Source: Calditrichia bacterium | GTDB lineage: Bacteria; Calditrichota; Calditrichia; RBG-13-44-9; J075 | Reading direction: 5' to 3' | Assembly (NCBI GenBank): GCA_028284905.1 | Contig: JANQQU010000093.1 | Span: 328,384 to 392,383, forward strand | Length of the DNA stretch: 64,000 nucleotides | Made by a program: the position numbers and the translations under genes | Shown here: positions 33,556 to 43,224 of the stretch, piece after piece | Position numbering within the stretch: position 1 is the first letter of the stretch | How the letters are laid out: every line of letters starts with the position of its first letter | The notes under the pieces: generated by a model | What the model was told of the DNA's origin: nothing | The model's database searches: none | What the model saw: the letters and a program-made list of their open reading frames with translations, nothing else

Positions 33556-36500
33556 TTTTCCCATTTTTTTTTCGTATTCCTTTGGTAACATACCAAACTG
33601 TTCGCGAAAAGCTTTCGCAAAATAGGAAAGATTGTTAAACCCGACATCGTATGCGACTTCCGATATGTTGCCGCTATGTTGCTGAAGCAATTGGGCTGCA
33701 CGTTTCAAGCGGAGCGTGCGAATAAACATACTTGGGGATTGATCGGTGAGCGCTTTCAGTTTACGATGCAGCTGCATGCGGCTCATGCCGATTTCTCGGG
33801 AAAGTAACTCGACGCTGAATTCTTCATCAGCCATTCGTTCTTCGACAATCTCGATGGCTTTTTTCAGGAATCGTTCATCGACCGGCGTAACGGTAATTTC
33901 GCTTGGCGCTACCTGGATAATTTCTTTGCTGAAACGCTGACGGAGCAGCTGGCGCTGTTCGATCAGATTCTTCACCCGGGCAAGCAGCTCTTTTGCCACA
34001 AACGGTTTGACGAGGTAATCGTCCGCGCCCAGTTCCAATCCTTCGATCTTGCTGCCGCTGCTGGATTTCGCGGTCAGGAGAATCACCGGCACATGACTGG
34101 TGCGGGCATCTTTCTTAAGGGCATCGCAGAGTTGATAGCCATCCATTCGGGGCATCATAACGTCACTGATAATCAGGTCCGGCATCATTGCTAATGCTTT
34201 TTCCAGACCTTCCCGGCCGTCTTCTGCTTCACTGATTTGGTAAAGATTACTGAGATGATTATGAATGTAATTGCGCATATCAGCATTATCCTCGACGATG
34301 AGCAGGGTCGGTGCATCCTTGTCTGCTATCGGGGATGATGTTTCTATCGGTTCATCTTCAGCAACATCCGGGGCGATTTCCGCGATGTCTACGGCAACCA
34401 TTTCATCCGGGGACATGTAATCGACAATTTCTTCATCGTTAAGATGAGCTTTACCCAGTGGTAAAGAGACGATAAAGGTGGTGCCTTTACCAACGGTGCT
34501 TTCTGCAGTAATTTCTCCATGATGTAAATCGAGGAATTCCTTCGCCAAAGCCAGACCGATGCCGGTGCCCCGTTGCTTTTTAGTGTAGGATTGATCTACT
34601 GTATAAAACCGCTCGAAGATCAATGATAATCGCTCTGCCTCGATGCCGGGACCGGTATCGCTGATGCGCACTATCACTGTGTCGGCTTCTTCGCCGGGTG
34701 ACGTCTTCGCCGAACTTAAATCTACTGCAACGCTGATTTTTCCATCAGCGGGTGTAAATTTAAAGGCATTAGAGAGGATGTTAACAAACACTTTATCAAG
34801 CTTGTCCGGGTCAAAATACATTTCCAACGCATCATTTTCTGCTTTATCGGAATGATACTCCAGGGCAATCCCTTTTTGCCGGGCCAGCGATTCGAAGGAG
34901 AAAACCTGCCCGCGCAGAAAGGCCAGGAAATCGTCGGGACGTGCTTCCAGAATCATTTTGCCATCTTCCAGCCGGGAAAGGTCGAGAAGCTGATTGATCA
35001 GGTTTAGCAGTCGCCGCCCGTTCCTTTGCATCATGCCCAGTTCGTGCTGATCATCCTGCCCGGTGAAACGCTGGCGGAGATTGTCGATCGGTCCGAGAAT
35101 CAGGGTTAGTGGCGTGCGGAATTCGTGAGAGATGTTGGCAAAAAAACGCGACTTTAGTTTATCTAATTCCTTCAGTTGCTCCGCCTGTTCCGCCAGCTGA
35201 TTTTTCTGCTCGCGAATTTGTGCAGTGCGCTCAACGATGATTCCTTCCAGCTCCTTTGCCTTCTCTTCCAGGTAACGAATGCGATATTTGAACACGCTGC
35301 CGATCGCTGTAAAAGCGAGGATGCCGTATAGCAAATAGGCCCACCAGCTGCGATACCAGGGTGGGAAAATTTTGAAAGCAAATACGGCTTCTTCCCCCAA
35401 GTGCCCGTAAACATTCTTCGCCCGCACCCGAAAACGGTAATCGCCCTCGGAAAGATTGGTGAAGTTGACCTTGTTTTCCGAAGACCAGCCGGACCAATCC
35501 TCGGCAAATCCTTCGAGTAAATGCTGGAATTTATTCGCTGATTCGTTGTCAAAGTAGGGGGCAGCATATTCAAACGTGAGAGCATTGAGTGCATAGGGAA
35601 ATTGAAATGCCCGGGGGAGATGCAACCAATTGCTACCCTTTAGCAAACTGGAATCATTACCGATGGTTACGGCGTTGATCAGGGTAGGAAAATCGTTTTG
35701 ATAATTGCGCTTGACCTCTGGATCGTAGCGTATAAGACCGTTATCGCCGCCGAACCAGACAGTCCCATCTTCATCCGGATAAATCGCATTTATCTGCGAA
35801 AAGGGAATGCGGCGAAACGGGGTTGCATCCAATTGATATCGTCCGTTTTTTCCCGGATAAGCTGCGATGATTTCGTATTTCTGGTTTTGCAACCACAGGT
35901 TGTTGTCGGCATCCTTCGCCATCCGGAAAATCTGGCGCTGTTCTTTATTGAAATCCGGATGAAGCGTGGAGTCGTGATGAAAATGATTGCCGGCGTTATC
36001 GTAAGTAAAAATCCCCGATTGTGAATTTAAAAAGATTTTTTCATTAATCGCATAAGGGGAAATTTCTATACCTCCCGGCAGGCCATTCGCTTCGCCAAAT
36101 CTGCTGATTTGTATTGAATCAACCCCCGATTGTGCCGACGAAATGTTTTGAGGAAATGATAATCGGATGACCCCATTTTTACTGGTACCCAACCATAAAT
36201 CACCGGCAGGATCTTCGGTGATGGCGGTAATTTGTTCGTCGATTTCCGGAAAGCGTCGTTCAAATACCCATTGTTGATTGTTGTTAAGGTAAAGTGAAAT
36301 GAGGCCGTTGATGAGTCCCGCATAAATCCTTTTACTGTTACTGGCCGGCCGATACAGGCTATATGCGCTACCTGAATAGAGACGTCTGCCAATATTGTTG
36401 TGCAGAACATATACTCCTCTGGCGGAGGACGCAGCAATCAACCCTTTCTGAGTAGAGAGCAAATCCTGACATAGCGCCGGTAGGGCAGAGATTTCTTCAA

Positions 36501-37662
36501 AACGCTCCGTACCGGCTAAGCGGCCTCCGCTATCCAGCGATCGATAAACGCCCTGGTTGGTAGCGACGTACATCCGATTGCGATAATTTTCTATGGATAG
36601 AACAGAACCGGAGAAGCCATTGGCTTCGCTGAATATCGATACAGGCCAGGGTGATTCAATATGAGAGATCCCCTTTTCCATAGCAACCCAAAATCCACCC
36701 TGTCGGTCCGGGTAGACAAAATAGGCCCGGTCATCGATCAAGCCGCTGGATTTATTCAGATGATAAAGTAAATTGCCATCACTATCGATTACCGCGACGC
36801 CGTTGTTCAGGGTTGCAAATGCGTAATTGCCATCGCTTAACAAGGTGCCGTGATAGCCGAGATCGTCCCGGAGAAAAGTATCAATCGTTGAAGGTAGTTT
36901 TTCTGGAGCGGATTGGCTATCATAAATAAACAGCCCTTTTTCCCGGGTGGCGATAAGCAACTTACCATCGGGATAGGGAAGTATCGCGATGATGCGGATG
37001 TTCTCGAAAAACTTTCCTCCGGTTACAAAAACCAGTGAATCGCCTGAGAGTGTCTGCAGGCCGCTTTTCTGTTTTACAAAAAGCTGCTTGTTCGGGGCAA
37101 AAATATTGTGAATCGATTTTTCCGTCCGCCAGGACTTAATGTTGTTGCCATCCCAGCGAAACAAGCGATAGTAACTTTGGAAGTAGATGCCTTCCGGAGT
37201 CGCAAGCGTTGCCCAGATATCCCGAAAATTTTCCGTTTCAACAGAGAGGTGGTCAGTGAGAGAGGCATATTGCATCACTCCATGGTCATCGGCAGCGAGA
37301 TAACCAAATTCATTGACACCACCAACGAAAACAGTGCCTGCTTCGTCAATGGCCAGGGAGCGTACCAGCTTATTGGGGATCTCTGTTTTTTGCCAGGTAT
37401 TACCATCATAGGAGATTAGGCCAATCAGGTAACCGAAGTAATAGACACCTCGTTGGTCACGAACGATGCTCCAGGTTTGCGATTGGGTAAAATTGTCATC
37501 CCCTTTAAAATCTGCCTGGGAATAATTGCGAATGTACGGGAAGCCGACTTGAGCAGTGCGGGAAGGAAGGGGAGCGGTTTGGCCAAAAATATAGCTTACC
37601 CATATGCTGCAGAACAGCAAAATAACTGCGGTTCGCCTAATGGGGTGAAAATGCTTGAGCAA
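33553..37662 (-). CDS. Hybrid two-component system (propeller sensor kinase, receiver, AraC regulator)
   Basis: One-protein signalling chain of 1369 residues as in Bacteroidota HTCS regulators. A signal anchor (~10-28) leads to a periplasmic two-component-regulator propeller (~50-690; repeats such as DEAGTVFVGGVNEFGYL, DPAGDLWLGTSKNGVI, DEDGTVWFGGDNGLIRYD), a Y_Y_Y domain (~700-765), one TM helix (~771-792), a coiled coil, HisKA (phospho-His ~845, FANISHEFRTPL), HATPase (~955-1070), a receiver (LLIVEDNADMRN ~1120; phospho-Asp in LIISDVMMP ~1165) and an AraC-type HTH (~1270-1365). The start is TTG 37662, only six bases after the stop of the metalloprotease gene and with AAGGA upstream; no ATG is close. 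It probably regulates a nearby locus in response to a periplasmic ligand. Confidence 0.93.
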   Translation of the reverse strand: MLKHFHPIRRTAVILLFCSIWVSYIFGQTAPLPSRTAQVGFPYIRNYSQADFKGDDNFTQSQTWSIVRDQRGVYYFGYLIGLISYDGNTWQKTEIPNKLVRSLAIDEAGTVFVGGVNEFGYLAADDHGVMQYASLTDHLSVETENFRDIWATLATPEGIYFQSYYRLFRWDGNNIKSWRTEKSIHNIFAPNKQLFVKQKSGLQTLSGDSLVFVTGGKFFENIRIIAILPYPDGKLLIATREKGLFIYDSQSAPEKLPSTIDTFLRDDLGYHGTLLSDGNYAFATLNNGVAVIDSDGNLLYHLNKSSGLIDDRAYFVYPDRQGGFWVAMEKGISHIESPWPVSIFSEANGFSGSVLSIENYRNRMYVATNQGVYRSLDSGGRLAGTERFEEISALPALCQDLLSTQKGLIAASSARGVYVLHNNIGRRLYSGSAYSLYRPASNSKRIYAGLINGLISLYLNNNQQWVFERRFPEIDEQITAITEDPAGDLWLGTSKNGVIRLSFPQNISSAQSGVDSIQISRFGEANGLPGGIEISPYAINEKIFLNSQSGIFTYDNAGNHFHHDSTLHPDFNKEQRQIFRMAKDADNNLWLQNQKYEIIAAYPGKNGRYQLDATPFRRIPFSQINAIYPDEDGTVWFGGDNGLIRYDPEVKRNYQNDFPTLINAVTIGNDSSLLKGSNWLHLPRAFQFPYALNALTFEYAAPYFDNESANKFQHLLEGFAEDWSGWSSENKVNFTNLSEGDYRFRVRAKNVYGHLGEEAVFAFKIFPPWYRSWWAYLLYGILAFTAIGSVFKYRIRYLEEKAKELEGIIVERTAQIREQKNQLAEQAEQLKELDKLKSRFFANISHEFRTPLTLILGPIDNLRQRFTGQDDQHELGMMQRNGRRLLNLINQLLDLSRLEDGKMILEARPDDFLAFLRGQVFSFESLARQKGIALEYHSDKAENDALEMYFDPDKLDKVFVNILSNAFKFTPADGKISVAVDLSSAKTSPGEEADTVIVRISDTGPGIEAERLSLIFERFYTVDQSYTKKQRGTGIGLALAKEFLDLHHGEITAESTVGKGTTFIVSLPLGKAHLNDEEIVDYMSPDEMVAVDIAEIAPDVAEDEPIETSSPIADKDAPTLLIVEDNADMRNYIHNHLSNLYQISEAEDGREGLEKALAMMPDLIISDVMMPRMDGYQLCDALKKDARTSHVPVILLTAKSSSGSKIEGLELGADDYLVKPFVAKELLARVKNLIEQRQLLRQRFSKEIIQVAPSEITVTPVDERFLKKAIEIVEERMADEEFSVELLSREIGMSRMQLHRKLKALTDQSPSMFIRTLRLKRAAQLLQQHSGNISEVAYDVGFNNLSYFAKAFREQFGMLPKEYEKKMGK

Positions 37663-37668
37663 TGGCGG

Positions 37669-39864
37669 TCATTCCTTTTGAATGTATGGATTTATAAGCG
37701 TTTTTACCGCCTCCCGGGTCCTTTCATTACAGAATCCGTTATCACATTGCCGGCTGGTGTAAGAATGCAATAGCTGGGAAATTTCCCGAACCAATGCTTG
37801 CTTTTCCTCGGAATTATAATCCGGACTATCCGCCGCTCTACGGACAATTTTAGCCGCCTGAATTATTTCGGATTCATTTAAGACAATATAATCATATTTT
37901 TTTAAATATGCACAAGCCGTATCCATATCCGCTGGTGTGTCAAAAAAACGCCGGCTGTAGCATTTCGATAAAGTAATCGCATAATGCGCACCGAATAACA
38001 AGCCGAGATTGGGGTGAGTGGTGGCAAGGTCGAGAATGTTGAAACCGTTCTCCAGGTGCCAGCCGCCAAAAATGATCATTTGGGTGACTTCCGGCTGCTG
38101 AAGTATTTGATCCGCTAATTCACGATGTTCCTCGGAAACCGGTTGCGCGATAGTGATCCTGGTTTCTCCGGAGATACTCGCTTCCCGGCCACTGCTGTTC
38201 GGCCATTGTAAGGTGACACGAACATTGTAGTTACCCGGCACCGGGAAAAGCGCGCCATTTTTGTTGTGCAGCAGGGTATAAGCATGGGAAATATCACTTT
38301 TATCATCCAGCTTTATCAAACCGGTTTCCGCACCCTCGAAGTATATGACCGATTGCAGGGACTGCGGATTCCCTTCGAGACCGAGTTGTTTCACTTCGAT
38401 CTTGATAAAACCGGTTTTTAAACTGAGGCTTGCCGGTACTTCGATGGGAGCCGCTCCCTCCGCTAGCTTTAAGCGAACGCTTATCCGGACCGGCATCCCG
38501 AATGGCAAGTCTTTGAGCGATCTTTGCTGTCCATCTTTCTCCGGAACTATGGAAAGATGCTCTACTGCCAGGGTTAGTGCTGCCAAGCTGCTGCCACTAT
38601 CCGCCGAGGTTTTATCGGTAGTTATTTCCGTCTCTTCCCGATCATTCAGGATCGCAGTGTTTTTATTGAAATCGACATTCCAGCCAATGCCGCCCGGGCG
38701 CACCCAGATATCCGGCATATGCTTCAGGCAAATTTCATCTTTCGGGGCAAAAACCCAGGAGATGTTTTCCGGAAAAGCAGGCGCGTCCTCAGTGCTCTGA
38801 AAGTTAATCACATTGGTTTGATTCATCAGGCGGGTATTCGGCAATGGTTCGTGAATGAGGCCCATCATATGGCCTAATTCATGCAGGGCGGTGCGGAAAT
38901 AGGCCGGGGGGATTTCACTGAGTGTTTTTCCGGCAATCGGCGCCGGCCATCCCTGTGCACTGTCCAGCACTTTCCGGGCACAGATGGCCGCTCCTTCCCG
39001 GGCAATCTTGTTATTATCGAATGTCGGATCATCAAACATGATGCCAAGGTGCCCATCTTCATGAGTATGGATGCACAGCAGGTAGTACCACCATTCCTCA
39101 GCGCTGTTTTCCTGATGGCGATTGCGCCATTCCAACATGCGGGCATGTAGTTCGCCATTATTCCAGGACTGGCCCGTCGGGGCAATCCGGTCATTTTCAT
39201 CGGCAACTACATTAACCGACCAGCCAATGCTCTTGAAAATATCTTCCCAGTCTAACGAGGTTGCACCCAATGCCGGCATATCGGTATTCTGCAAGGCATC
39301 GATTTCCAGGTTAAAACGGCGAAAAAACGGCGAGACCCAATCTAAAGTATATGTCCCGATCTCGTTCTGCTGGTCATCGAGCACTACTCCCTGGAATGAT
39401 GGCGTCGCTGCCTTGTTACCTTCATCGGCAACCAATTCTAATTGAATAACATCGAATTGCGGTAAACCATTGCTGGCAATGTCGAACTGCTTGAGGGGAT
39501 GACCGTTTGCGCTGGTATGAAAATAGACATATTGATGAAAGCGGCAGTGATTGCCATTAATACCAACCAGTTTGAGATAGCTGTCATAGAGATGCACTGG
39601 AAATAAAGGGACTTGCTGCTGGGAAATCCGTGTTTCATCCGGCAGGGGAATTGCTGTGCCGTCCGGATTTTCCGCCCGGTATAAATCACCACTGACAGCG
39701 ATTTTTCCGCCAACTGTTTCTACCCGCAGCGAGCCGTGCAGATGCAGCTTGAAATCAGGCTGATTGATATCAAGGCCGATATAATAACAACCCGCCTGCA
39801 GCGATTGCAACTCGGAAGGGCGATCGTGATGCGGAAACAATTTGAGTTTTTCCGGTTCAAGCAT
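37669..39864 (-). CDS. Matrixin-like zinc metalloprotease
   Basis: The 731-residue protein has HELGHMMGLIH (around residues 327-337), the HExxHxxGxxH zinc motif of metzincins, with a downstream RLMNQTNVI segment that could supply the Met-turn; this is typical of M10 matrixins. Flanking regions are beta-rich: ~20-200 before, and ~380-600 after with Ig-like segments (YNVRVTLQWPNSSGREASI). No signal peptide is visible (MLEPEKLKLFPHHDRPSEL), which is odd for this class; it may be exported by another route or act on the inside. GAGGAA precedes the start. It lies between a small protein gene (61 bases upstream) and the hybrid sensor (six bases downstream), implying one operon. Confidence 0.85.
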   Translation of the reverse strand: MLEPEKLKLFPHHDRPSELQSLQAGCYYIGLDINQPDFKLHLHGSLRVETVGGKIAVSGDLYRAENPDGTAIPLPDETRISQQQVPLFPVHLYDSYLKLVGINGNHCRFHQYVYFHTSANGHPLKQFDIASNGLPQFDVIQLELVADEGNKAATPSFQGVVLDDQQNEIGTYTLDWVSPFFRRFNLEIDALQNTDMPALGATSLDWEDIFKSIGWSVNVVADENDRIAPTGQSWNNGELHARMLEWRNRHQENSAEEWWYYLLCIHTHEDGHLGIMFDDPTFDNNKIAREGAAICARKVLDSAQGWPAPIAGKTLSEIPPAYFRTALHELGHMMGLIHEPLPNTRLMNQTNVINFQSTEDAPAFPENISWVFAPKDEICLKHMPDIWVRPGGIGWNVDFNKNTAILNDREETEITTDKTSADSGSSLAALTLAVEHLSIVPEKDGQQRSLKDLPFGMPVRISVRLKLAEGAAPIEVPASLSLKTGFIKIEVKQLGLEGNPQSLQSVIYFEGAETGLIKLDDKSDISHAYTLLHNKNGALFPVPGNYNVRVTLQWPNSSGREASISGETRITIAQPVSEEHRELADQILQQPEVTQMIIFGGWHLENGFNILDLATTHPNLGLLFGAHYAITLSKCYSRRFFDTPADMDTACAYLKKYDYIVLNESEIIQAAKIVRRAADSPDYNSEEKQALVREISQLLHSYTSRQCDNGFCNERTREAVKTLINPYIQKE

Positions 39865-39925
39865 CTGCTTTCCTCAAAGATTAATGATATCATCGAAAAT
39901 TACCGGACGATTCCTTTTGGGGAGA

Positions 39926-40306
39926 TCAGGGAGTATCCGGGGGATTGTTCGGGTCTGCACGTCTTTGGGCATCGCCGTCTCCCGGGTCGCCTTTGGCATC
40001 GAAGGTGCATTTGAAAGGTGAGAGGCCTTCGCTGAACTGGATCATTATCGTACCGTTCGAAACTCCGGTGTCAGTTTGTTCGATCGTAATCTGGCTGTCT
40101 TTTTCGACCGATGACGCTGGCAGCACTGCATTATCCAGGCTATCGATAATAATAACTTCCGGAGGTTGCCGTCTGTTGCTATTCGGTGTTTTAAATGTGA
40201 GACTCACTTTCGTATCAGAAAAATTAAAGATCCGATATTCGGCTGGTTTCCGGTCGGTTGCGTTCGTTTCGCCGGCTTGCTGGCTTTTAACGACAGGATC
40301 GTTCAT
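39926..40306 (-). CDS. Small hypothetical protein upstream of metalloprotease
   Basis: No family recognised. The 126-residue product has a beta-strand-rich core (~22-105: EYRIFNFSDTKVSLTFKT, VIIIDSLDNAVLPAS, TIMIQFSEGLSPFKCTFD) and a Gly/Asp/Pro-rich tail (DPGDGDAQRRADPNNPPD). There is no signal peptide, as in the protease it precedes. GAGGAG sits upstream of ATG 40306. By position it could be an inhibitor, substrate or partner of the metalloprotease; that is guesswork. Confidence 0.65.
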   Translation of the reverse strand: MNDPVVKSQQAGETNATDRKPAEYRIFNFSDTKVSLTFKTPNSNRRQPPEVIIIDSLDNAVLPASSVEKDSQITIEQTDTGVSNGTIMIQFSEGLSPFKCTFDAKGDPGDGDAQRRADPNNPPDTP

Positions 40307-40435
40307 TATTTGCTCCTCTCAATTTTGTTGTCAGTATCCCGGGAATTGTTTGCTGCTTTACCGGTGTTAGCTGATTGTGGATATTAGTGTGATGTTATCG
40401 ATTTTTATGTTATTACGCAAATTTCACTATTCATC

Positions 40436-40744
40436 CTATATCACCCGGGAAGCACTTTTTTGTTGAAATATTCTTACCAGGCCAAGCAGAAGAATCGCCG
40501 GTAATAGTGGTGATATTGGATGTGCAATACCAAAAAGTGTAATACAAACAGCCGCGATGGCATTGAAGGTAACAATGGCAACAAAGGCAACCAGCAGCAA
40601 CGCCAACGGAAATAACAGAATTGCCAGAAAAGCCAGGAAACTTTTAGTTAACAGGCCAGCCTGCTTAAATCTGGACTTAATTATGTTTACAAAGTTCTCA
40701 GACGGTTCGTCTGTCAGGTAATTATTTTCAGAAAAAGTCTTCAT
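40436..40744 (-). CDS. Small membrane protein
   Basis: The 102-residue protein has a polar N-terminus (~1-32) and two to three hydrophobic helices (~35-58, ~60-72, ~76-92: FLAFLAILLFPLALLLVAFVAIV, FNAIAAVCITLFGIA, ISPLLPAILLLGLVRIF), so it is probably an inner-membrane protein. CAGGAGT precedes ATG 40744. I see no family signature; its relation to neighbours is not clear. Confidence 0.65.
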   Translation of the reverse strand: MKTFSENNYLTDEPSENFVNIIKSRFKQAGLLTKSFLAFLAILLFPLALLLVAFVAIVTFNAIAAVCITLFGIAHPISPLLPAILLLGLVRIFQQKSASRVI

Positions 40745-40876
40745 TTTTACTCCTGCGAATTTTTATTACTTAGCGCTTATCAAATCATCTACAATCAAGC
40801 TAGCAAAAATAAGCAGGACGTTCTAACGGCTATGTAACAAAAGGTACGCAGGATGTAACATTTAGGGTGAGAATAA

Positions 40877-41026
40877 TGGGGAATGGGGAATGGGGAATGC
40901 GGAATGAGAAATAATAATTCGGAATGTGGAATTCGGAAGTCGGAATGAAAAATTGGAATTTGTAAGTTGATTTTTTAATTCCACATTCGTCATTCCGCAT
41001 TCCGCATTCGCCATTCCGCATTCCTA
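40877..41026. repeat. Inverted pair of heptamer arrays (GGAATGC / CATTCCG)
   Basis: 40877-40965 repeats GGGAATG three times, then CGGAATG and degenerate copies (CGGAAGT, CGGAATG) at a 7-bp period. 40982-41026 has the inverse, CATTCGT, CATTCCG, CATTCCG, CATTCGC, CATTCCG, CATTCCT, ending at the stop codon of the DUF58 gene (41024). The two arms can form a long imperfect hairpin. Confidence 0.85.
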
Positions 41027-41941
41027 ATAAAGCTGCTTCCGCTTAAACAAATACCGCATCATTGCTTTATCAAACGGATCGGTCGTAAAAATATTCTGAA
41101 AATCGATCTGCATATTATGGCATTCATTTTTTAATTCTTCATAAAAGCCATCGATCATTTCCCGATATTGATTTTTGATCAAATGCGGCTGGGTTTTCAA
41201 TTCTTCCCCGGTTTCCATATCGACAAAAGTAGCTTCGTCTGTAAAATCAAAATTGCGGTCTTTCGGGTCAAGAATGTTGAAGACAATAACTTCGTGATTG
41301 TAATAGCGAAAATGTCGTAAACCCTCAAGAATTTTTTCAATATCTTCGTAGAGGAATTCCGAGATAAGAATGATTAACCCCGGCCGTTTCATTTTTTCCG
41401 CCATTTCATGAAGGGTCTGACTAACCACCGTCTCATTTTTCTGTGGCTCGGCCTTTTCAAGTTCTTTCAGTAAATATTTGATATAGGAATTGGTCGATTT
41501 CGGTGGCAGGTAGCGATGAATCTGGTCAGAAAAAAGGGTGACACCTACCGCATCACGTTGCTTTAGTAGAAGATAGGAAAGTGCGGCAGCAAGATAACGG
41601 GCATACTGGAATTTGGTGATGCCATGACTGCTGTATCCCATCGAACCGGACATGTCGACAAGAATGTTCGCCTTCATGTTGGTTTCTTCTTCATATTGTT
41701 TGATGTAGTAACGATCAGTGCGGCCGTAAACTTTCCAGTCGATGTCGCGAATATTATCGCCCGGCATATATTGACGGTGCTCGGAAAATTCCACGCTAAA
41801 TCCATGAAAAGGGCTCTTGTGCAGGCCAACCAAAAATCCTTCCACGATGAAGCGGGCGATCATGTCCAGATTCTTAATTTTTGCCACCACTTCCGGCATA
41901 AGGTATTTTTGGTTGTTCTGTTGCTTCTTTTTACCAAGCAT
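41024..41941 (-). CDS. DUF58 protein (vWA-like, MoxR-associated type)
   Basis: The 305-residue cytoplasmic protein matches DUF58: YMPGDNIRDIDWKVYGRTDRYYIKQYEEETNMKANILVDMSGSMGY (~50-97) contains the family signature RxxDWKxxAR-like segment and an integrin-type MIDAS DMSGSMG (DxSxS), followed by ARYLAAALSYLLLKQRDAVGVTLF. Such proteins usually act with a MoxR AAA+ ATPase and TPR/vWA membrane proteins in maturation or stress complexes, but no moxR gene is adjacent, so it is either orphaned or works with genes outside the window. GGAG precedes the start. Confidence 0.88.
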   Translation of the reverse strand: MLGKKKQQNNQKYLMPEVVAKIKNLDMIARFIVEGFLVGLHKSPFHGFSVEFSEHRQYMPGDNIRDIDWKVYGRTDRYYIKQYEEETNMKANILVDMSGSMGYSSHGITKFQYARYLAAALSYLLLKQRDAVGVTLFSDQIHRYLPPKSTNSYIKYLLKELEKAEPQKNETVVSQTLHEMAEKMKRPGLIILISEFLYEDIEKILEGLRHFRYYNHEVIVFNILDPKDRNFDFTDEATFVDMETGEELKTQPHLIKNQYREMIDGFYEELKNECHNMQIDFQNIFTTDPFDKAMMRYLFKRKQLY

Positions 41942-42152
41942 GTCTGCACTCCGCTGATTATCGGGAAAAACTGCTGAATATCGTTTTCTTATCTATGCCG
42001 GATTTAAAATTAAGTTTCTTCTCCGGGAAAAATAGGATAGCATATTTTCGCCACAAAACGAATTTTATATTTTCTGTATCCCGTATTATATTGGCACATC
42101 TAAAAAAAGCATTGACCGAACGCATACGAAAGAAAATGAAAAGGAGATACCT

Positions 42153-43103
42153 ATGGACCTGCCTGCACATCATAAAGTGATCATTATTGGATCGGGCCCT
42201 GCCGGAGATACCGCTGCCCTCTATGCCGCCCGTGCGGAACTGCAACCGTTGGTGATTGCCGGAATGCAACCGGGAGGACAATTAACAATTACAACAGACG
42301 TCGAAAATTTTCCGGGATTCCCCGATGGCATTATGGGCCCGGAGATGATGGAGCTCTTCCGGAAACAGGCGGAGCGCTTCGGCAGCAAGTTCCTTTACAA
42401 AACCGTTACAGCTGTGGATTTCTCGGAAAGACCGTATAAAGTGACTGCGGAAGATCGCGAGTTTACCGCTGATGCGGTGATTATTGCTACCGGTGCGACT
42501 GCCAAACTGCTTGGGCTGGAGTCGGAGAGCAATTTAATGGGATATGGCGTATCCGCCTGCGCCACTTGCGATGGGTTCTTTTTCCGGGGCAAAGAAGTGG
42601 TTGTTGTTGGTGGTGGTGATTCCGCAATGGAAGAAGCGACCTTCCTGACCAAGTTTGCTTCGAAGGTGACAATTGTGCATCGTCGTGAGGAGCTGCGCGC
42701 GTCGAAAATTATGCAGCAGCGCGCCTTGCAAAACGAAAAAATTGAGTTCGTCTGGAATAAAACCGTTTTGGAAGTATTGGGTGATAAAGAAAACGGTGGC
42801 GTTACCGGCGCCCGCCTGAAAGATACAAAAACCGGCGAAGAAAGCGTCATCTCCTGCGATGGCTTCTTTCTGGCAATTGGCCACACGCCGAACTCTTCTC
42901 TATTTACCAAGACGCTGGAAATGGATGATGTCGGCTACATCATCACCAAACCGGATAGCAGCAAAACTTCCATTCCCGGCGTGTTTGCCTGTGGTGATGT
43001 GCAGGATTCGGTTTATCGTCAGGCTGTGACGGCGGCTGGCTCCGGTTGTATGGCGGCCATCGACGCCGAGCATTATTTGTCGGAATTAGACTTCGAAAGA
43101 TAA
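42153..43103 (+). CDS. trxB: Thioredoxin reductase
   Basis: NADPH- and FAD-dependent reductase of thioredoxin, 316 residues, as normal for the low-molecular-weight type. FAD site [15 protein letters not shown] (~13-27), redox-active CATC (~135-140, [12 protein letters not shown]), NADPH site [13 protein letters not shown] (~150-163), and the C-terminal FAD motif [10 protein letters not shown] (~275-284). AAGGAG precedes ATG. It is a stand-alone gene; the DUF58 gene is divergent and the beta-helix gene convergent, with a terminator hairpin between. Confidence 0.96.
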   Translation: MDLPAHHKVIIIGSGPAGDTAALYAARAELQPLVIAGMQPGGQLTITTDVENFPGFPDGIMGPEMMELFRKQAERFGSKFLYKTVTAVDFSERPYKVTAEDREFTADAVIIATGATAKLLGLESESNLMGYGVSACATCDGFFFRGKEVVVVGGGDSAMEEATFLTKFASKVTIVHRREELRASKIMQQRALQNEKIEFVWNKTVLEVLGDKENGGVTGARLKDTKTGEESVISCDGFFLAIGHTPNSSLFTKTLEMDDVGYIITKPDSSKTSIPGVFACGDVQDSVYRQAVTAAGSGCMAAIDAEHYLSELDFER

Positions 43104-43144
43104 TTCGTTAACTATCTCTGCAAATATTTTTCAGATGATGCTTT

Positions 43145-43183
43145 AAAAAATACCAACCCCCGGTGGTACTGCTGCCGGGGGTT
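43145..43183 (-). terminator. Terminator hairpin between trxB and beta-helix gene
   Basis: Perfect 9-bp stem AACCCCCGG (43155-43163) / CCGGGGGTT (43175-43183). On the minus strand a T6 run follows four bases after the stem, suiting the leftward gene that ends at 43225; on the plus strand only a weak T-rich stretch follows, so it may serve trxB partly. Confidence 0.7.
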
Positions 43184-43224
43184 GATTTATCTGGGGGTAT
43201 GAAGGAAATTTGTTCGGGAACAGA

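Noticed and set aside
42091..42115. TGGCAC resembling a sigma-54 -24 box upstream of trxB
   Set aside because: No TTGC -12 element at the required spacing.
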